Of a DNA stretch of 64,000 nt, positions 42,474-52,793 are shown one piece after another. The stretch covers positions 1 to 64,000 of the forward strand of contig JAISED010000015.1 in assembly GCA_031264295.1 (NCBI GenBank), written 5' to 3'. Under the pieces are notes generated by a model. The model made no database searches and was not told the origin of the DNA. It saw only the letters and a list, made by a program, of their open reading frames with translations. Numbering within the stretch: position 1 is the stretch's first letter; each line of letters starts with the position of its first letter. A program made the position numbers and the translations under genes. The stretch comes from Eubacteriales Family XIII. Incertae Sedis bacterium. Lineage in GTDB: Bacteria > Bacillota > Clostridia > Peptostreptococcales > Anaerovoracaceae.

Positions 42474-43277
42474 TTATCCTCCCTTCAATCTTACCACAAT
42501 TATCAATGCAAGGAATAGGCATGTGAGTATAGCCGCCGCTAAATCCCTCTTTTTAAATTTGAGTTCATGCAGCTTGGTTCTGCCTTCTCCCCCGCGGTAA
42601 CAACGCGCTTCCATAGCCATAGCAAGCTCTTGCGCTATCCTGAAGGCGCTTATAAAAAGCGGCACCAGTATGGGTATCATGTTCTTCGCACGCTTGAATA
42701 TACTGCCACTCTCAAAGTCGGCGCCGCGCGCCATCTGCGCTTTCATTATCTTATCCGTCTCTTCGAGAAGCGTAGGAATAAACCTGAGTGCGATTGTCAT
42801 CATCATCGCAAGCTCATGCGCCGGTAAACCTATACGCTTGAAGGGATTCAAGAGGCGCTCTATGCCGTCGGTCAGTTTGACAGGCTTTGTAGTGAGCGTC
42901 AGCAGCGACGAGCCTATTATGAGAAGCACCAGCCTCAGCGCCATGAAAAACGCCCGATAGAGTCCTTCATATGTGACCGTCAGAAATCCGATTTTGACCA
43001 GTACCGTCCCGCCTGTCATAAACATATTCAGCGCAAATGTAAATATAATAATCATGAATATCGCCTTCAAGCCGCGCAATATGAAGCGCAGCGGCACTTT
43101 CGAAATGCCTATCGTAATCCACACTGCGGCTACGGCTATACTGTATCCGACGAAATCCCTGATAAAAAACAATGATATTATAAATATCAGCGTTACTATT
43201 ATCTTCAACCGGGGATCGAGTTTGTGCACCCACGACTCCCCCGGGTAGTACTGACCTATCGTTATATCTCTTATCAA
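42474..43277 (-). CDS. ecfT: ECF transporter transmembrane component EcfT
   Basis: IRDITIGQYYPGESWVHKLDPRLKII; AMEARCYRGGEGRT; TTG start preferred. Confidence 0.92.
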   Translation of the reverse strand: MIRDITIGQYYPGESWVHKLDPRLKIIVTLIFIISLFFIRDFVGYSIAVAAVWITIGISKVPLRFILRGLKAIFMIIIFTFALNMFMTGGTVLVKIGFLTVTYEGLYRAFFMALRLVLLIIGSSLLTLTTKPVKLTDGIERLLNPFKRIGLPAHELAMMMTIALRFIPTLLEETDKIMKAQMARGADFESGSIFKRAKNMIPILVPLFISAFRIAQELAMAMEARCYRGGEGRTKLHELKFKKRDLAAAILTCLFLALIIVVRLKGG

Positions 43278-43323
43278 TGTGTAAACTCCCGTAGTAGTAT
43301 CTCTATCCGCTAAATCCGTTAAT

Positions 43324-44205
43324 CTAAACCGAAGCGCCCGGCCGGCCGAGTTCCCTTTCCGACATATAATCATCGATCATCTCGACGGCGGCGTCAATGG
43401 TCAGCGGTGTTTCGGCAAGTTTGGCGCCGCTCTCTCGCATCATATGTATCAGCTCCGCGGTCGGCGGCAATCCCAATCCCCTTGATTTTAGGAATTCTCC
43501 TTGGGAAAATACCTCGTCCGGAGCGCCTTCAAGCACGATCTTCCCTTTTTCCATAACGAAGATCTTGTCGCACATGCGCGCGACATCCCCCATATTATGG
43601 GAGATCAGTATCATGATGATCTTGTTTTCTTCCCTGATCTTGTTCATCATATCGAAAACATCCGCCTGTGACTTTGGATCCAGACCCGCCGTCGGCTCGT
43701 CCAGGATCAAGGCCTCCGGTTTCATGGCTATAACTCCGGCTATGGCGGCCTTTCTCTTCTGCCCTCCTGAGAGTTCAAAAGGCGAGCGTTCCGCAAACGT
43801 AGCGAAATCAAGACCCACGGTAGCCATAGCTTCCCTCACCCGCGCGTCCAGCTCATCCCCGCTAATCCCCAGATTGGACGGGCCGAAGGCTATATCCTTG
43901 TAAACCGTCTCTTCGAAAAGTTGATATTCGGGGTACTGAAAGAGCAGACCGATCTTCCTGCGAATTTCGGTCAACCGCACGCCCTTAGCGGTAATATCCA
44001 CGCCGTTTACAAATATCTGACCCGATTTCGGCTTCAATATTCCGTTCATATGCTGAACAAGCGTCGATTTCCCGGAGCCGGTATGGCCTATAAGCCCGGC
44101 AAACTCGCCATCCGCCACCTCCATACTGACCTTATCCAGTGCCAGCGATTCATATGGCGTGCCTTCCCCGTAGATGTGAACCAGATCCTTTACTATTATT
44201 GACAT
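43324..44205 (-). CDS. ecfA2: ECF transporter ATPase EcfA2
   Basis: GLIGHTGSGKSTLVQHMNG; LSGGQKRKAAIAGVIAMKPEALILDEPTAGLDP. Confidence 0.93.
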   Translation of the reverse strand: MSIIVKDLVHIYGEGTPYESLALDKVSMEVADGEFAGLIGHTGSGKSTLVQHMNGILKPKSGQIFVNGVDITAKGVRLTEIRRKIGLLFQYPEYQLFEETVYKDIAFGPSNLGISGDELDARVREAMATVGLDFATFAERSPFELSGGQKRKAAIAGVIAMKPEALILDEPTAGLDPKSQADVFDMMNKIREENKIIMILISHNMGDVARMCDKIFVMEKGKIVLEGAPDEVFSQGEFLKSRGLGLPPTAELIHMMRESGAKLAETPLTIDAAVEMIDDYMSERELGRPGASV

Positions 44206-45026
44206 AGGTATGTAACCAATTCTTCCATTCTTATAATATCGCCGGGTATCTCTCTGCCGCGCTTTCTGAGCCTGTCCCCGAGTTCCACCGCAATAGGCAC
44301 GGAGAGATTCAGCGCGCGGATCCTATCGGCATGCCGAAAGACTTCCTCAGGCGTCCCGTCAAGTTCTATTTTTCCCTCATTCATGATGATGATTCTGTCC
44401 GCGTCCGCCGCCTCCTCCATGAAATGCGTTATCAGCACGACTGTGATCCCATCGTCATGGAGGCGTTTCATTATATCCATAACCTCGTCGCGGCCATGAG
44501 GGTCGAGCATAGCCGTAGGCTCGTCGAAAACGATACACTTGGGGCGCATTGCCACGACGCCCGCTATCGCAACTCGCTGTTTCTGCCCCCCTGAGAGCAT
44601 GTGCGGCGCCTTCTTTCTGTACTCGTACATATCAACAGCCGTAAGCGCTTCACGCACCCTCTCATCGATGGCTTCTGAAGGGACGCCCAGATTTTCCGGT
44701 CCAAAGGCCACATCGTCCTCCACTATAGCCGCAACTAACTGGTTGTCAGGATTCTGAAATACCATGCCCGCTCTCTGCCGAACCTCCCATAGCCCCGCCT
44801 CGTCGGCAGCAGTATTAAAACCATCCACATACACGGTTCCGCTGTCCGGAATGAGCAATGCGTTGATATTCTTTGCCAGCGTCGATTTGCCCGAGCCGTT
44901 TTTCCCTATAATAGCTGTGAAACTGCCCTCTTCGATCTCAATGCTTACATTATCGATCGCCCGCACGAGATCATCTTCATCCCTTTTATACTCATAGACG
45001 AGATTTTCTATCTCGATAATACTCAT
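44196..45026 (-). CDS. ecfA1: ECF transporter ATPase EcfA1
   Basis: AIIGKNGSGKSTLAKNINALL; FQNPDNQLVAAIVEDDVAFGPENLG; LSGGQKQRVAIAG. Confidence 0.93.
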   Translation of the reverse strand: MSIIEIENLVYEYKRDEDDLVRAIDNVSIEIEEGSFTAIIGKNGSGKSTLAKNINALLIPDSGTVYVDGFNTAADEAGLWEVRQRAGMVFQNPDNQLVAAIVEDDVAFGPENLGVPSEAIDERVREALTAVDMYEYRKKAPHMLSGGQKQRVAIAGVVAMRPKCIVFDEPTAMLDPHGRDEVMDIMKRLHDDGITVVLITHFMEEAADADRIIIMNEGKIELDGTPEEVFRHADRIRALNLSVPIAVELGDRLRKRGREIPGDIIRMEELVTYLCQ

Positions 45027-45077
45027 TCTTTCATCCTCAACCAACCGTGGTTCATCCGCCCAATCTTGCTTTATACT

Positions 45078-45827
45078 TTATTGGGTGTTTTGATATACCT
45101 TTTTTTCGGCGTCCGCCGTCAAGCGGTTACACATATCAAAAAATTCCACCGAATCATCACCTTCATACGAGAACTCATAGCCGATACTGTCAAGGTATGT
45201 TTCGTACTCAAGAATCGCACATGTAAGTACAGTATCGGGATGGCTATCCGTATAGGCTTTGTATGCGGTTTGCGCTTCTTCCGAAAAACGGTGCGTTGTA
45301 TAATCAAACACAGGCGAATTGCTCGCTCCGGTCAATACAGCGTTCAAATATCTGCGATACAGCCATAGCGCATCTTCCTTTACAAGCGCCGCATCCTTAT
45401 ATCTTTTTATATACCCTTCTATGGCGTCCGTCCGTTCCAGAAGCTCAGGCCAGCTTATCATAAGGGCGGCGCCCGATATTATAGGCGTCTGATATTCCGC
45501 TTCCTTGAATAGGAACAGTTCAACCAGATAATCGGGTATTTCATTTTCATAATCTCTCAGCAGTTCCGCATAATCTACAGAGGTATTATCATAACTCAGC
45601 GCGTATTCTTCCAACGCTAGAAGCAAGTTCGCCGCCTGCTCTTCGTCTATGTTCGCAAGCTTGCTCCGCAGGAATTCATCGGCTGCAGCTACGCTTTCCG
45701 CTGTAGCCGGCGCCTTTATGAGTTCGTTAAATTCGGCGGTCACGTCCACGGGTTCAGGACTGCCGCAGCCCGCTGCCAGCCACGCCGTCAGCGATAAAAC
45801 TAAAATCGCCCGAAAAAACTTGTACAT
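45078..45827 (-). CDS. hypothetical lipoprotein
   Basis: Signal peptide with lipobox TAWLAAGC. Confidence 0.6.
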   Translation of the reverse strand: MYKFFRAILVLSLTAWLAAGCGSPEPVDVTAEFNELIKAPATAESVAAADEFLRSKLANIDEEQAANLLLALEEYALSYDNTSVDYAELLRDYENEIPDYLVELFLFKEAEYQTPIISGAALMISWPELLERTDAIEGYIKRYKDAALVKEDALWLYRRYLNAVLTGASNSPVFDYTTHRFSEEAQTAYKAYTDSHPDTVLTCAILEYETYLDSIGYEFSYEGDDSVEFFDMCNRLTADAEKKVYQNTQ

Positions 45828-45976
45828 CAGATTGGTTCCTCCTTCGGGGGTGCGGTTACATTATACCGCATTTATGAGGCTGTGACAAGTATCCGGGAAT
45901 ATTCAGAATTCGACAGCCTAATCGCCGAATATAGAGTGCAATGATCAAGCTCGATGCTTTAGCATGTCCCTAATGC

Positions 45977-46004
45977 AAAACAGCGGGCTAAGCCCGCTGT
46001 TTTT
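45977..46004. terminator. Rho-independent terminator downstream of gdhA (symmetrical)
   Basis: aaaacagcgggct a agcccgctgtttt. Confidence 0.85.
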
Positions 46005-46132
46005 GTTCTATCTGTTGTTATTCATTTTCACACAATCGCTTTATCTAAGCCGTTTTACGTTTATGTTTATGCTGAACTCAGTATCAACAAGCGCGTTCCG
46101 ACTCATCTCAGCGTATGCCGGTTTGTTTCGAT

Positions 46133-47512
<1,380 letters not shown>

Positions 47513-47651
47513 TCAAATTTAATTTCATTATACAGTGTTTAATACTATTGTCAATAAAAAAAACGAAAGATTTCTTTCAAGACTAAAAGTCAGAAAACTC
47601 TGTAATTTCAGCCATTTTCGGCCAAGATTTTCTTCGCTTTTACAATCCCCC

Positions 47652-48212
47652 TCAAGCAGCTTTTCTTAAAAACACAGACGCGAAAGATTTTTGTTTGCAT
47701 AATGCCCTGTACACCACTAGAGCGATCTCAAAGTCGACCATGCTATGTACCACCGAACCGACGCCTATCAGCATGAACACCAGCCCTATGGAACTGTACT
47801 GGGTCTGAAGCACGCTGCCTCCGAAATAGAACGCAAGCACAACCGCAACCTCGCAAACCGCATGTATTATCGCGATCAGAAATGCGAAAATCTGAACCCT
47901 CACCGGCTTGAACAGCACATCGGGGCGCCTTCTCAAGTAAAGGCTGCCTATGATCACAAATACCAGATGTGACGCCGCCCTGAGAGCGATCACAATCGGA
48001 AAACTGAGCAAAAATCCTACAGTAGCTCCTATCGCTACAGCCACCGCTATGATAGGATCGATAAACATAGCGATAAATATAGCGACGTGGCTCGCCAGCG
48101 TGAATGAGGCCGGTTCCAGTGCGATTTTAACGGGTGAAAACATCGGAATGGCTATGCCTATCGCGATGAGCAGAGCTGCAGCTGTTATCCTGTGAGTAGA
48201 TGAAATTTTCAT
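47652..48212 (-). CDS. NiaX-like ECF S component (predicted niacin uptake)
   Basis: Six-TM small membrane protein of ECF-S type directly downstream of a NiaR regulator; function inferred from context. Confidence 0.65.
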   Translation of the reverse strand: MKISSTHRITAAALLIAIGIAIPMFSPVKIALEPASFTLASHVAIFIAMFIDPIIAVAVAIGATVGFLLSFPIVIALRAASHLVFVIIGSLYLRRRPDVLFKPVRVQIFAFLIAIIHAVCEVAVVLAFYFGGSVLQTQYSSIGLVFMLIGVGSVVHSMVDFEIALVVYRALCKQKSFASVFLRKAA

Positions 48213-48259
48213 AATGAGTCCCCCTTGTCTTTATAAGACACCTTTATTAGATATGTGTA

Positions 48260-48273
48260 TTGACATATGTCAA
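48260..48273. promoter_or_regulatory. perfect 14-bp palindrome, candidate NiaR operator overlapping a -35 element
   Basis: TTGACATATGTCAA upstream of the NiaX-like gene; minus strand reads TTGACA-N18-TAATAA. Confidence 0.55.
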
Positions 48274-48307
48274 GTATAAAGGATAGGGGGGGACACGTCA
48301 AGCTTTT

Positions 48308-48841
48308 TCACTCATAAAGAACGCCTAATTCCCTGAGTCCCTCTTTGATCGACTCAAACTCCTCTCTGTCGCGGCACGCCACTGTGTGTAAATGCACTCC
48401 GCCCGTCAACTCCGACAATAAGCGTTCGCCACCTTTTTGGACACAGGCGACGAAGGTGATCGCGTCCTGCTTAGTAACGATATTCAACTGCCCGGTAAGA
48501 TCGCCGTACAAGCGATGACTCACAACGACGTCGATCACCTCCCCGCCCAGTTCTACTATTGTTACAAGCTCTTTTTCGGTATCCTCCGCGCTATGCCTAC
48601 AGGCTATCTTACCGACATACCGTCCCGCCAGTATAGGCGAAGCTTCCATCATATATCCGCGCGCCGTAGCTATAATAGCGTGACCCTGTGCGCGCAGCAA
48701 AGCTATATCGCCGACGATCACCTGCCGGCTGACCTCCGCGTCCCGCGCAAGCTTCGTCGCGCTGACGGGCGTCCTGCCCGCCGCACGCGCCTGCTTTTCT
48801 AAAATCCCAAGTATTTTTTCGCGCCGCTGTTCACCGTTCAT
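48308..48841 (-). CDS. niaR: NiaR-type transcriptional repressor (HTH_11 + 3H domain)
   Basis: REKILGILEKQ...VSATKLARDAEVSRQVIVGDIALLRAQGHAIIATARGY; H-containing 3H region GGVHLHTVACRD. Confidence 0.88.
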   Translation of the reverse strand: MNGEQRREKILGILEKQARAAGRTPVSATKLARDAEVSRQVIVGDIALLRAQGHAIIATARGYMMEASPILAGRYVGKIACRHSAEDTEKELVTIVELGGEVIDVVVSHRLYGDLTGQLNIVTKQDAITFVACVQKGGERLLSELTGGVHLHTVACRDREEFESIKEGLRELGVLYE

Positions 48842-49099
48842 TAAACATTATCCCTTCACAATGCCGTTTACTTCACAACAGACCATTTCTTCCGTTTGCT
48901 TATTCTTATTTATGAATAAGCCTCTCGTTGGCGGAAAACGGCCAAACCTGATATTACCCGTTCATTATAGCACACTCCCGCCTGCTTGTCTGTCTGAAAT
49001 TGCTATTCCGCGTGGAGACCGCGCCGAAAATATTTTTTGGACATATGCGACACATCCGGCCTAATTTATGTTATTATAACATGAGGTGTTACAGCGATT

Positions 49100-49684
49100 A
49101 TGAATAATATTTTAGTAGTCTCCGGCTCATTATCGGGTCTTGTATATTTTGAAGATTTTTTGACCGCATGTCAGTACGGCGCCGTAACAAAGGCGGAAAG
49201 CGCGGAAATTGCAAGCGCCGAGTTGTCGCGGGATGATTACGACCTCTGTATTATCAACGCCCCGCTTCCGGACGATTCCGGCGCCGGACTGGCTCTTGAC
49301 GCACTCAAACACGGTTGCTGCCAGTGCTTGGTGGTCGCTGCCGAAGGGCATGCGAAAGAGATCGGAAACGCGGTCGAGCCTTCAGGGGTTTTCGTCTTGG
49401 TCAAGCCTTTAAAACGCGACATTCTCTGGGCGACACTGAAAAACATAGCTGTCATACACAATAGACTTCAGGTTATGCAGACGCAAAACGACGACCTGAA
49501 GCAAAAGCTTGAAGACATGCGGATCATAAACCACGCCAAGTCTTTGTTGATATCGAACCTGAAGATGTCGGAGAACCAAGCGCATAAATTCCTTGAGAAA
49601 CAGGCGATGGAACGCAGGATGACGAAGGTGGAAATAGCGCGCCGCATAATAAACACATATGATATTAACCGATTCGATGAGTAA
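49100..49684 (+). CDS. ANTAR-domain response regulator-like protein
   Basis: Receiver-like N-terminus; ANTAR C-terminus IINHAKSLLISNLKMSENQAHKFLEKQAMERRMTKVEIARRII. Confidence 0.82.
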   Translation: MNNILVVSGSLSGLVYFEDFLTACQYGAVTKAESAEIASAELSRDDYDLCIINAPLPDDSGAGLALDALKHGCCQCLVVAAEGHAKEIGNAVEPSGVFVLVKPLKRDILWATLKNIAVIHNRLQVMQTQNDDLKQKLEDMRIINHAKSLLISNLKMSENQAHKFLEKQAMERRMTKVEIARRIINTYDINRFDE

Positions 49685-49756
49685 TTTTGTTCGAATCATT
49701 TGGACTATAACAACAATTCTAATCTGACGACGATAAGGGTATTTAAAGGAATAGCT

Positions 49757-51217
49757 ATGATCAATGAAAAATCCATAACAGCAGCGCCGTTCTGCGACAA
49801 ACTTCATGAGGAATGCGGCGTATTCGGAATCGCGACGCCGCCCGGTTCGGGGATCGACCCCGCTTACGAGACTTTTACAGCACTTTTTTCTCTGCAGCAC
49901 AGGGGGCAGGAATCCTGCGGAATCGCTGTAAACGACGCGGGCGTCATCAGTTGCCATAAGAGTCTCGGTCTCGTCCTCGACGTTTTCAACTCCGAAATGA
50001 TTCGTAAACTCAAAGGTAACTCGGCCATAGGTCATGTCCGCTACTCTACAACGGGAACTCCAAGCGTAGAAAACGCCCAGCCCATAGTCGTCACCCACTA
50101 CAAAGGCAACCTTGCGGTTGCGCACAACGGAAATCTCGTGAACGCCGGCGAGCTTCGCCATCAAATAGAGACCTCCGGAGGTATATTCCACTCAACCAAT
50201 GACAGCGAGATCATCGCCTACATAATAGTTCAGGAAAGGCTGCGCACAAATTCCATCGAGGACGCTGTTAAAAGCGCTATGCAAAGAATTAAGGGCGCAT
50301 ATTCTCTCCTAATAATGAGTCCCCGGAAAATGGTAGCGGTTCGCGATCCTAACGGTTTTCGCCCTCTTTGTATAGGCAAATTCGAAGGTCATTATATATT
50401 CGCTTCCGAAAGCTGCGCTATAGACGCTGTCGGCGGCGAGTTTATACGCGACGTCCTCCCGGGAGAGATCATCGTTGTTGAAGACGGCGTCATGCACCCT
50501 ATGGATTCCGGGGTTCACGCCCCCAAGTCTTTCTGTTCATTTGAGTTCATATATTTTTCGCGTCCCGACAGCGTGCTTGAGGGTCTCAGTGTAGAGTCGG
50601 CGCGGCAGGAGATGGGCAAATGCCTCGCGAAGCAGTCGCCGGTGGACGCCGATATTGTGATCGGCGTACCCGATTCCGGTATAAGCGCCGCGATAGGCTA
50701 TGCCATCGGATCCGGCATACCCTACGGCGTCGGACTCATAAAAAACAGATACATAGGCAGGACATTTATCCAACCGTCGCAAGGGCAGCGCGAAAGAGCG
50801 GTCAAGCTGAAGCTTAATCCCCTAGCCGCCAACATAAAAGGCAAGCGTGTGATCATGATCGACGATTCTATCGTGAGGGGCACAACGTCGGCGCGTATCG
50901 TATCGGCTCTGAGAGACGCCGGCGCGAAAGAGGTACATATGCGCATTTCCTCTCCGCCATTTATGTATCCTTGTTATTTCGGCACCGATGTGCCCGACAG
51001 CGAAATGCTCATAGCCTACAACAATTCCATAGAAGAAACTGCGAATATAATAGGCGCCGATTCGCTCGCATATCTGTCGCTCGAAGCGCTCGGTTCCGTC
51101 GTCGAAGGCGCCGGCTGTCCTATATGCGACGCCTGCTTCAGCGGCCGTTACCCTGTCGATCCCCCCAGCATATCCGAAAAAAACCAGTTCGAACAGAGGA
51201 TCGTCAACATCATATAG
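49757..51217 (+). CDS. purF: amidophosphoribosyltransferase
   Basis: EECGVFGIATPPG propeptide/Cys; GHVRYSTTGTPSVENAQPIVV; VIMIDDSIVRGTTSARIV. Confidence 0.96.
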   Translation: MINEKSITAAPFCDKLHEECGVFGIATPPGSGIDPAYETFTALFSLQHRGQESCGIAVNDAGVISCHKSLGLVLDVFNSEMIRKLKGNSAIGHVRYSTTGTPSVENAQPIVVTHYKGNLAVAHNGNLVNAGELRHQIETSGGIFHSTNDSEIIAYIIVQERLRTNSIEDAVKSAMQRIKGAYSLLIMSPRKMVAVRDPNGFRPLCIGKFEGHYIFASESCAIDAVGGEFIRDVLPGEIIVVEDGVMHPMDSGVHAPKSFCSFEFIYFSRPDSVLEGLSVESARQEMGKCLAKQSPVDADIVIGVPDSGISAAIGYAIGSGIPYGVGLIKNRYIGRTFIQPSQGQRERAVKLKLNPLAANIKGKRVIMIDDSIVRGTTSARIVSALRDAGAKEVHMRISSPPFMYPCYFGTDVPDSEMLIAYNNSIEETANIIGADSLAYLSLEALGSVVEGAGCPICDACFSGRYPVDPPSISEKNQFEQRIVNII

Positions 51218-51245
51218 GCAAGCTCCCCTGCGTGTGTTTGAATAG

Positions 51246-51617
51246 TCAGCTCTCCGCCGCCCGGATCATCTGAGGCGTCGGATAGCCCTCCAACGACGTC
51301 AGCCGTGAATCCAAGTGCACCAGAGCTATAATCAGCTCTATATCCGCTTCGTTCAGATCGCGTATTTTTTTCAACTGTAATCTCGCCCGCATCATACCTT
51401 CTGCGCTGTTATCTTCCAGCAGATACTTCTCCTTAGCTACAATAAACGCAAACATGCGCTCTTCATCCAGAATAGGGCTTGTCATAATCTGCGCGAGTCT
51501 GTCTTTGACCAACTCGCGATGCGCGTCCAAGCCGAAGGGAAAGATCTTTTTTTCGAATTCTTTCTGCTTCTGCCTTCTCTCTTCGGGACTCTCAAAACTC
51601 AAACCGAGGAAACCCAT
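51246..51617 (-). CDS. hypothetical protein
   Basis: 123-aa ORF, charged N-terminus; no family recognised. Confidence 0.5.
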   Translation of the reverse strand: MGFLGLSFESPEERRQKQKEFEKKIFPFGLDAHRELVKDRLAQIMTSPILDEERMFAFIVAKEKYLLEDNSAEGMMRARLQLKKIRDLNEADIELIIALVHLDSRLTSLEGYPTPQMIRAAES

Positions 51618-51662
51618 ATCCGCCCTCCATAATTGATACTGAACTCAGTATCAGGATTATAT

Positions 51663-51736
51663 TACATATAGGCAAGCTCCGAAAACCCTCGTCACGCCCT
51701 CGGACGGTCTTTTTTTCCGGAGCTTGCCTATATGTA
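51663..51736. repeat. 74-bp element with 19-bp perfect terminal inverted repeats
   Basis: tacatataggcaagctccg ... cggagcttgcctatatgta. Confidence 0.9.
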
Positions 51737-51780
51737 TTTTGCGCTGATGCGCCGCGTTTGTAAATAGCAGCGCTTGAAAT

Positions 51781-51835
51781 TTTACATAGATTTAACATAG
51801 CTCCGCTTCAAGCCTTTACATTCTGTTGGTATATT
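51781..51835 (+). promoter_or_regulatory. candidate PhoP-box plus weak promoter for pstS
   Basis: TTTACA-N5-TTAACA (11-bp period) followed by TTCAAG-N17-TATATT. Confidence 0.55.
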
Positions 51836-51893
51836 GGAATCAAGACGGCTGCATAACGCGCTTGTCATAGTAAATTAAAGCAGAAAGAGGAAA

Positions 51894-52793
51894 ATGAAAA
51901 TGAAGAAGATATCTGTTATCGCTATCGGATGTGCGCTGCTGATGACTGCGGCGACTGCCTGCTCCACGCCCGCCTCAGGGAGTGCGGACGACTCCCCTAA
52001 CACCGTTCAAAGTCAAGGGACTGAACTTGGCGGCATTACCGTTATATCACGTGAAGAGGGTTCCGGAACCAGAAGCGCCTTCGTAGAATTGTTTGAACTC
52101 CATGATGATATCAATCCCGATCTTACGACGATTTCAGCTGAAATCACAAACAACACCGCGGTTATGATGACATCTGTCGCGGGCGACGCAGGTTCCATAG
52201 GCTACATTTCTCTGGGTTCTCTTAACGACACCGTCAAGGCTCTGAAGATCGACGGCGTAGACGCCACTACCGCCAATGTGAGCGACGGAAGCTATACGAT
52301 TTCCCGTCCCTTCAATATAGCGGTCAAGGGTGAACTGAGTCCCAGCGCCCAGGATTTCCTCAACTTCATTATGAGTGCCGAAGGACAGGACGTCATTGAA
52401 GCGTCAGGTTATATCCGCGTGAGCGATTCCGGTTCTTACCGCGGCGCCAAGCCCACCGAAAAGATCGTCGTAGCGGGTTCCTCATCCGTGACGCCGGCGA
52501 TGGAAGCTTTATCCGAAGCCTACAGCGCGATTCAGCCGGAGGCCGACATAGAAATACAGCAAAGCGATTCATCCACCGGAATGAATTCTACCATAGACGG
52601 CATATGCGACATAGGCATGGCTTCACGGGAACTTAAAGATTCCGAAATAGAAAAGGGTCTCAGTCCCACCAGAATAGCCATGGACGGCATAGCTGTTATC
52701 GTAAATAAAGGGAACGCCGCCGACGGATTAAGCGCCGAGCAGGTTAAAGCCATCTTCTCGGGAGAAATCAGTGACTGGTCAGCATTACAATAA
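51894..52793 (+). CDS. pstS: phosphate ABC transporter substrate-binding protein PstS, circularly permuted lobe order
   Basis: Lipoprotein signal (TAATACS); VISREEGSGTRSAF half precedes the IVVAGSSSVTPAMEALSEAY half; ends GEISDWSALQ*. Confidence 0.9.
   Translation: MKMKKISVIAIGCALLMTAATACSTPASGSADDSPNTVQSQGTELGGITVISREEGSGTRSAFVELFELHDDINPDLTTISAEITNNTAVMMTSVAGDAGSIGYISLGSLNDTVKALKIDGVDATTANVSDGSYTISRPFNIAVKGELSPSAQDFLNFIMSAEGQDVIEASGYIRVSDSGSYRGAKPTEKIVVAGSSSVTPAMEALSEAYSAIQPEADIEIQQSDSSTGMNSTIDGICDIGMASRELKDSEIEKGLSPTRIAMDGIAVIVNKGNAADGLSAEQVKAIFSGEISDWSALQ

Noticed and set aside
49409-50191. 260-aa minus-strand ORF across the ANTAR gene and purF
   Set aside because: Shadow ORF; both plus-strand genes have family motifs.
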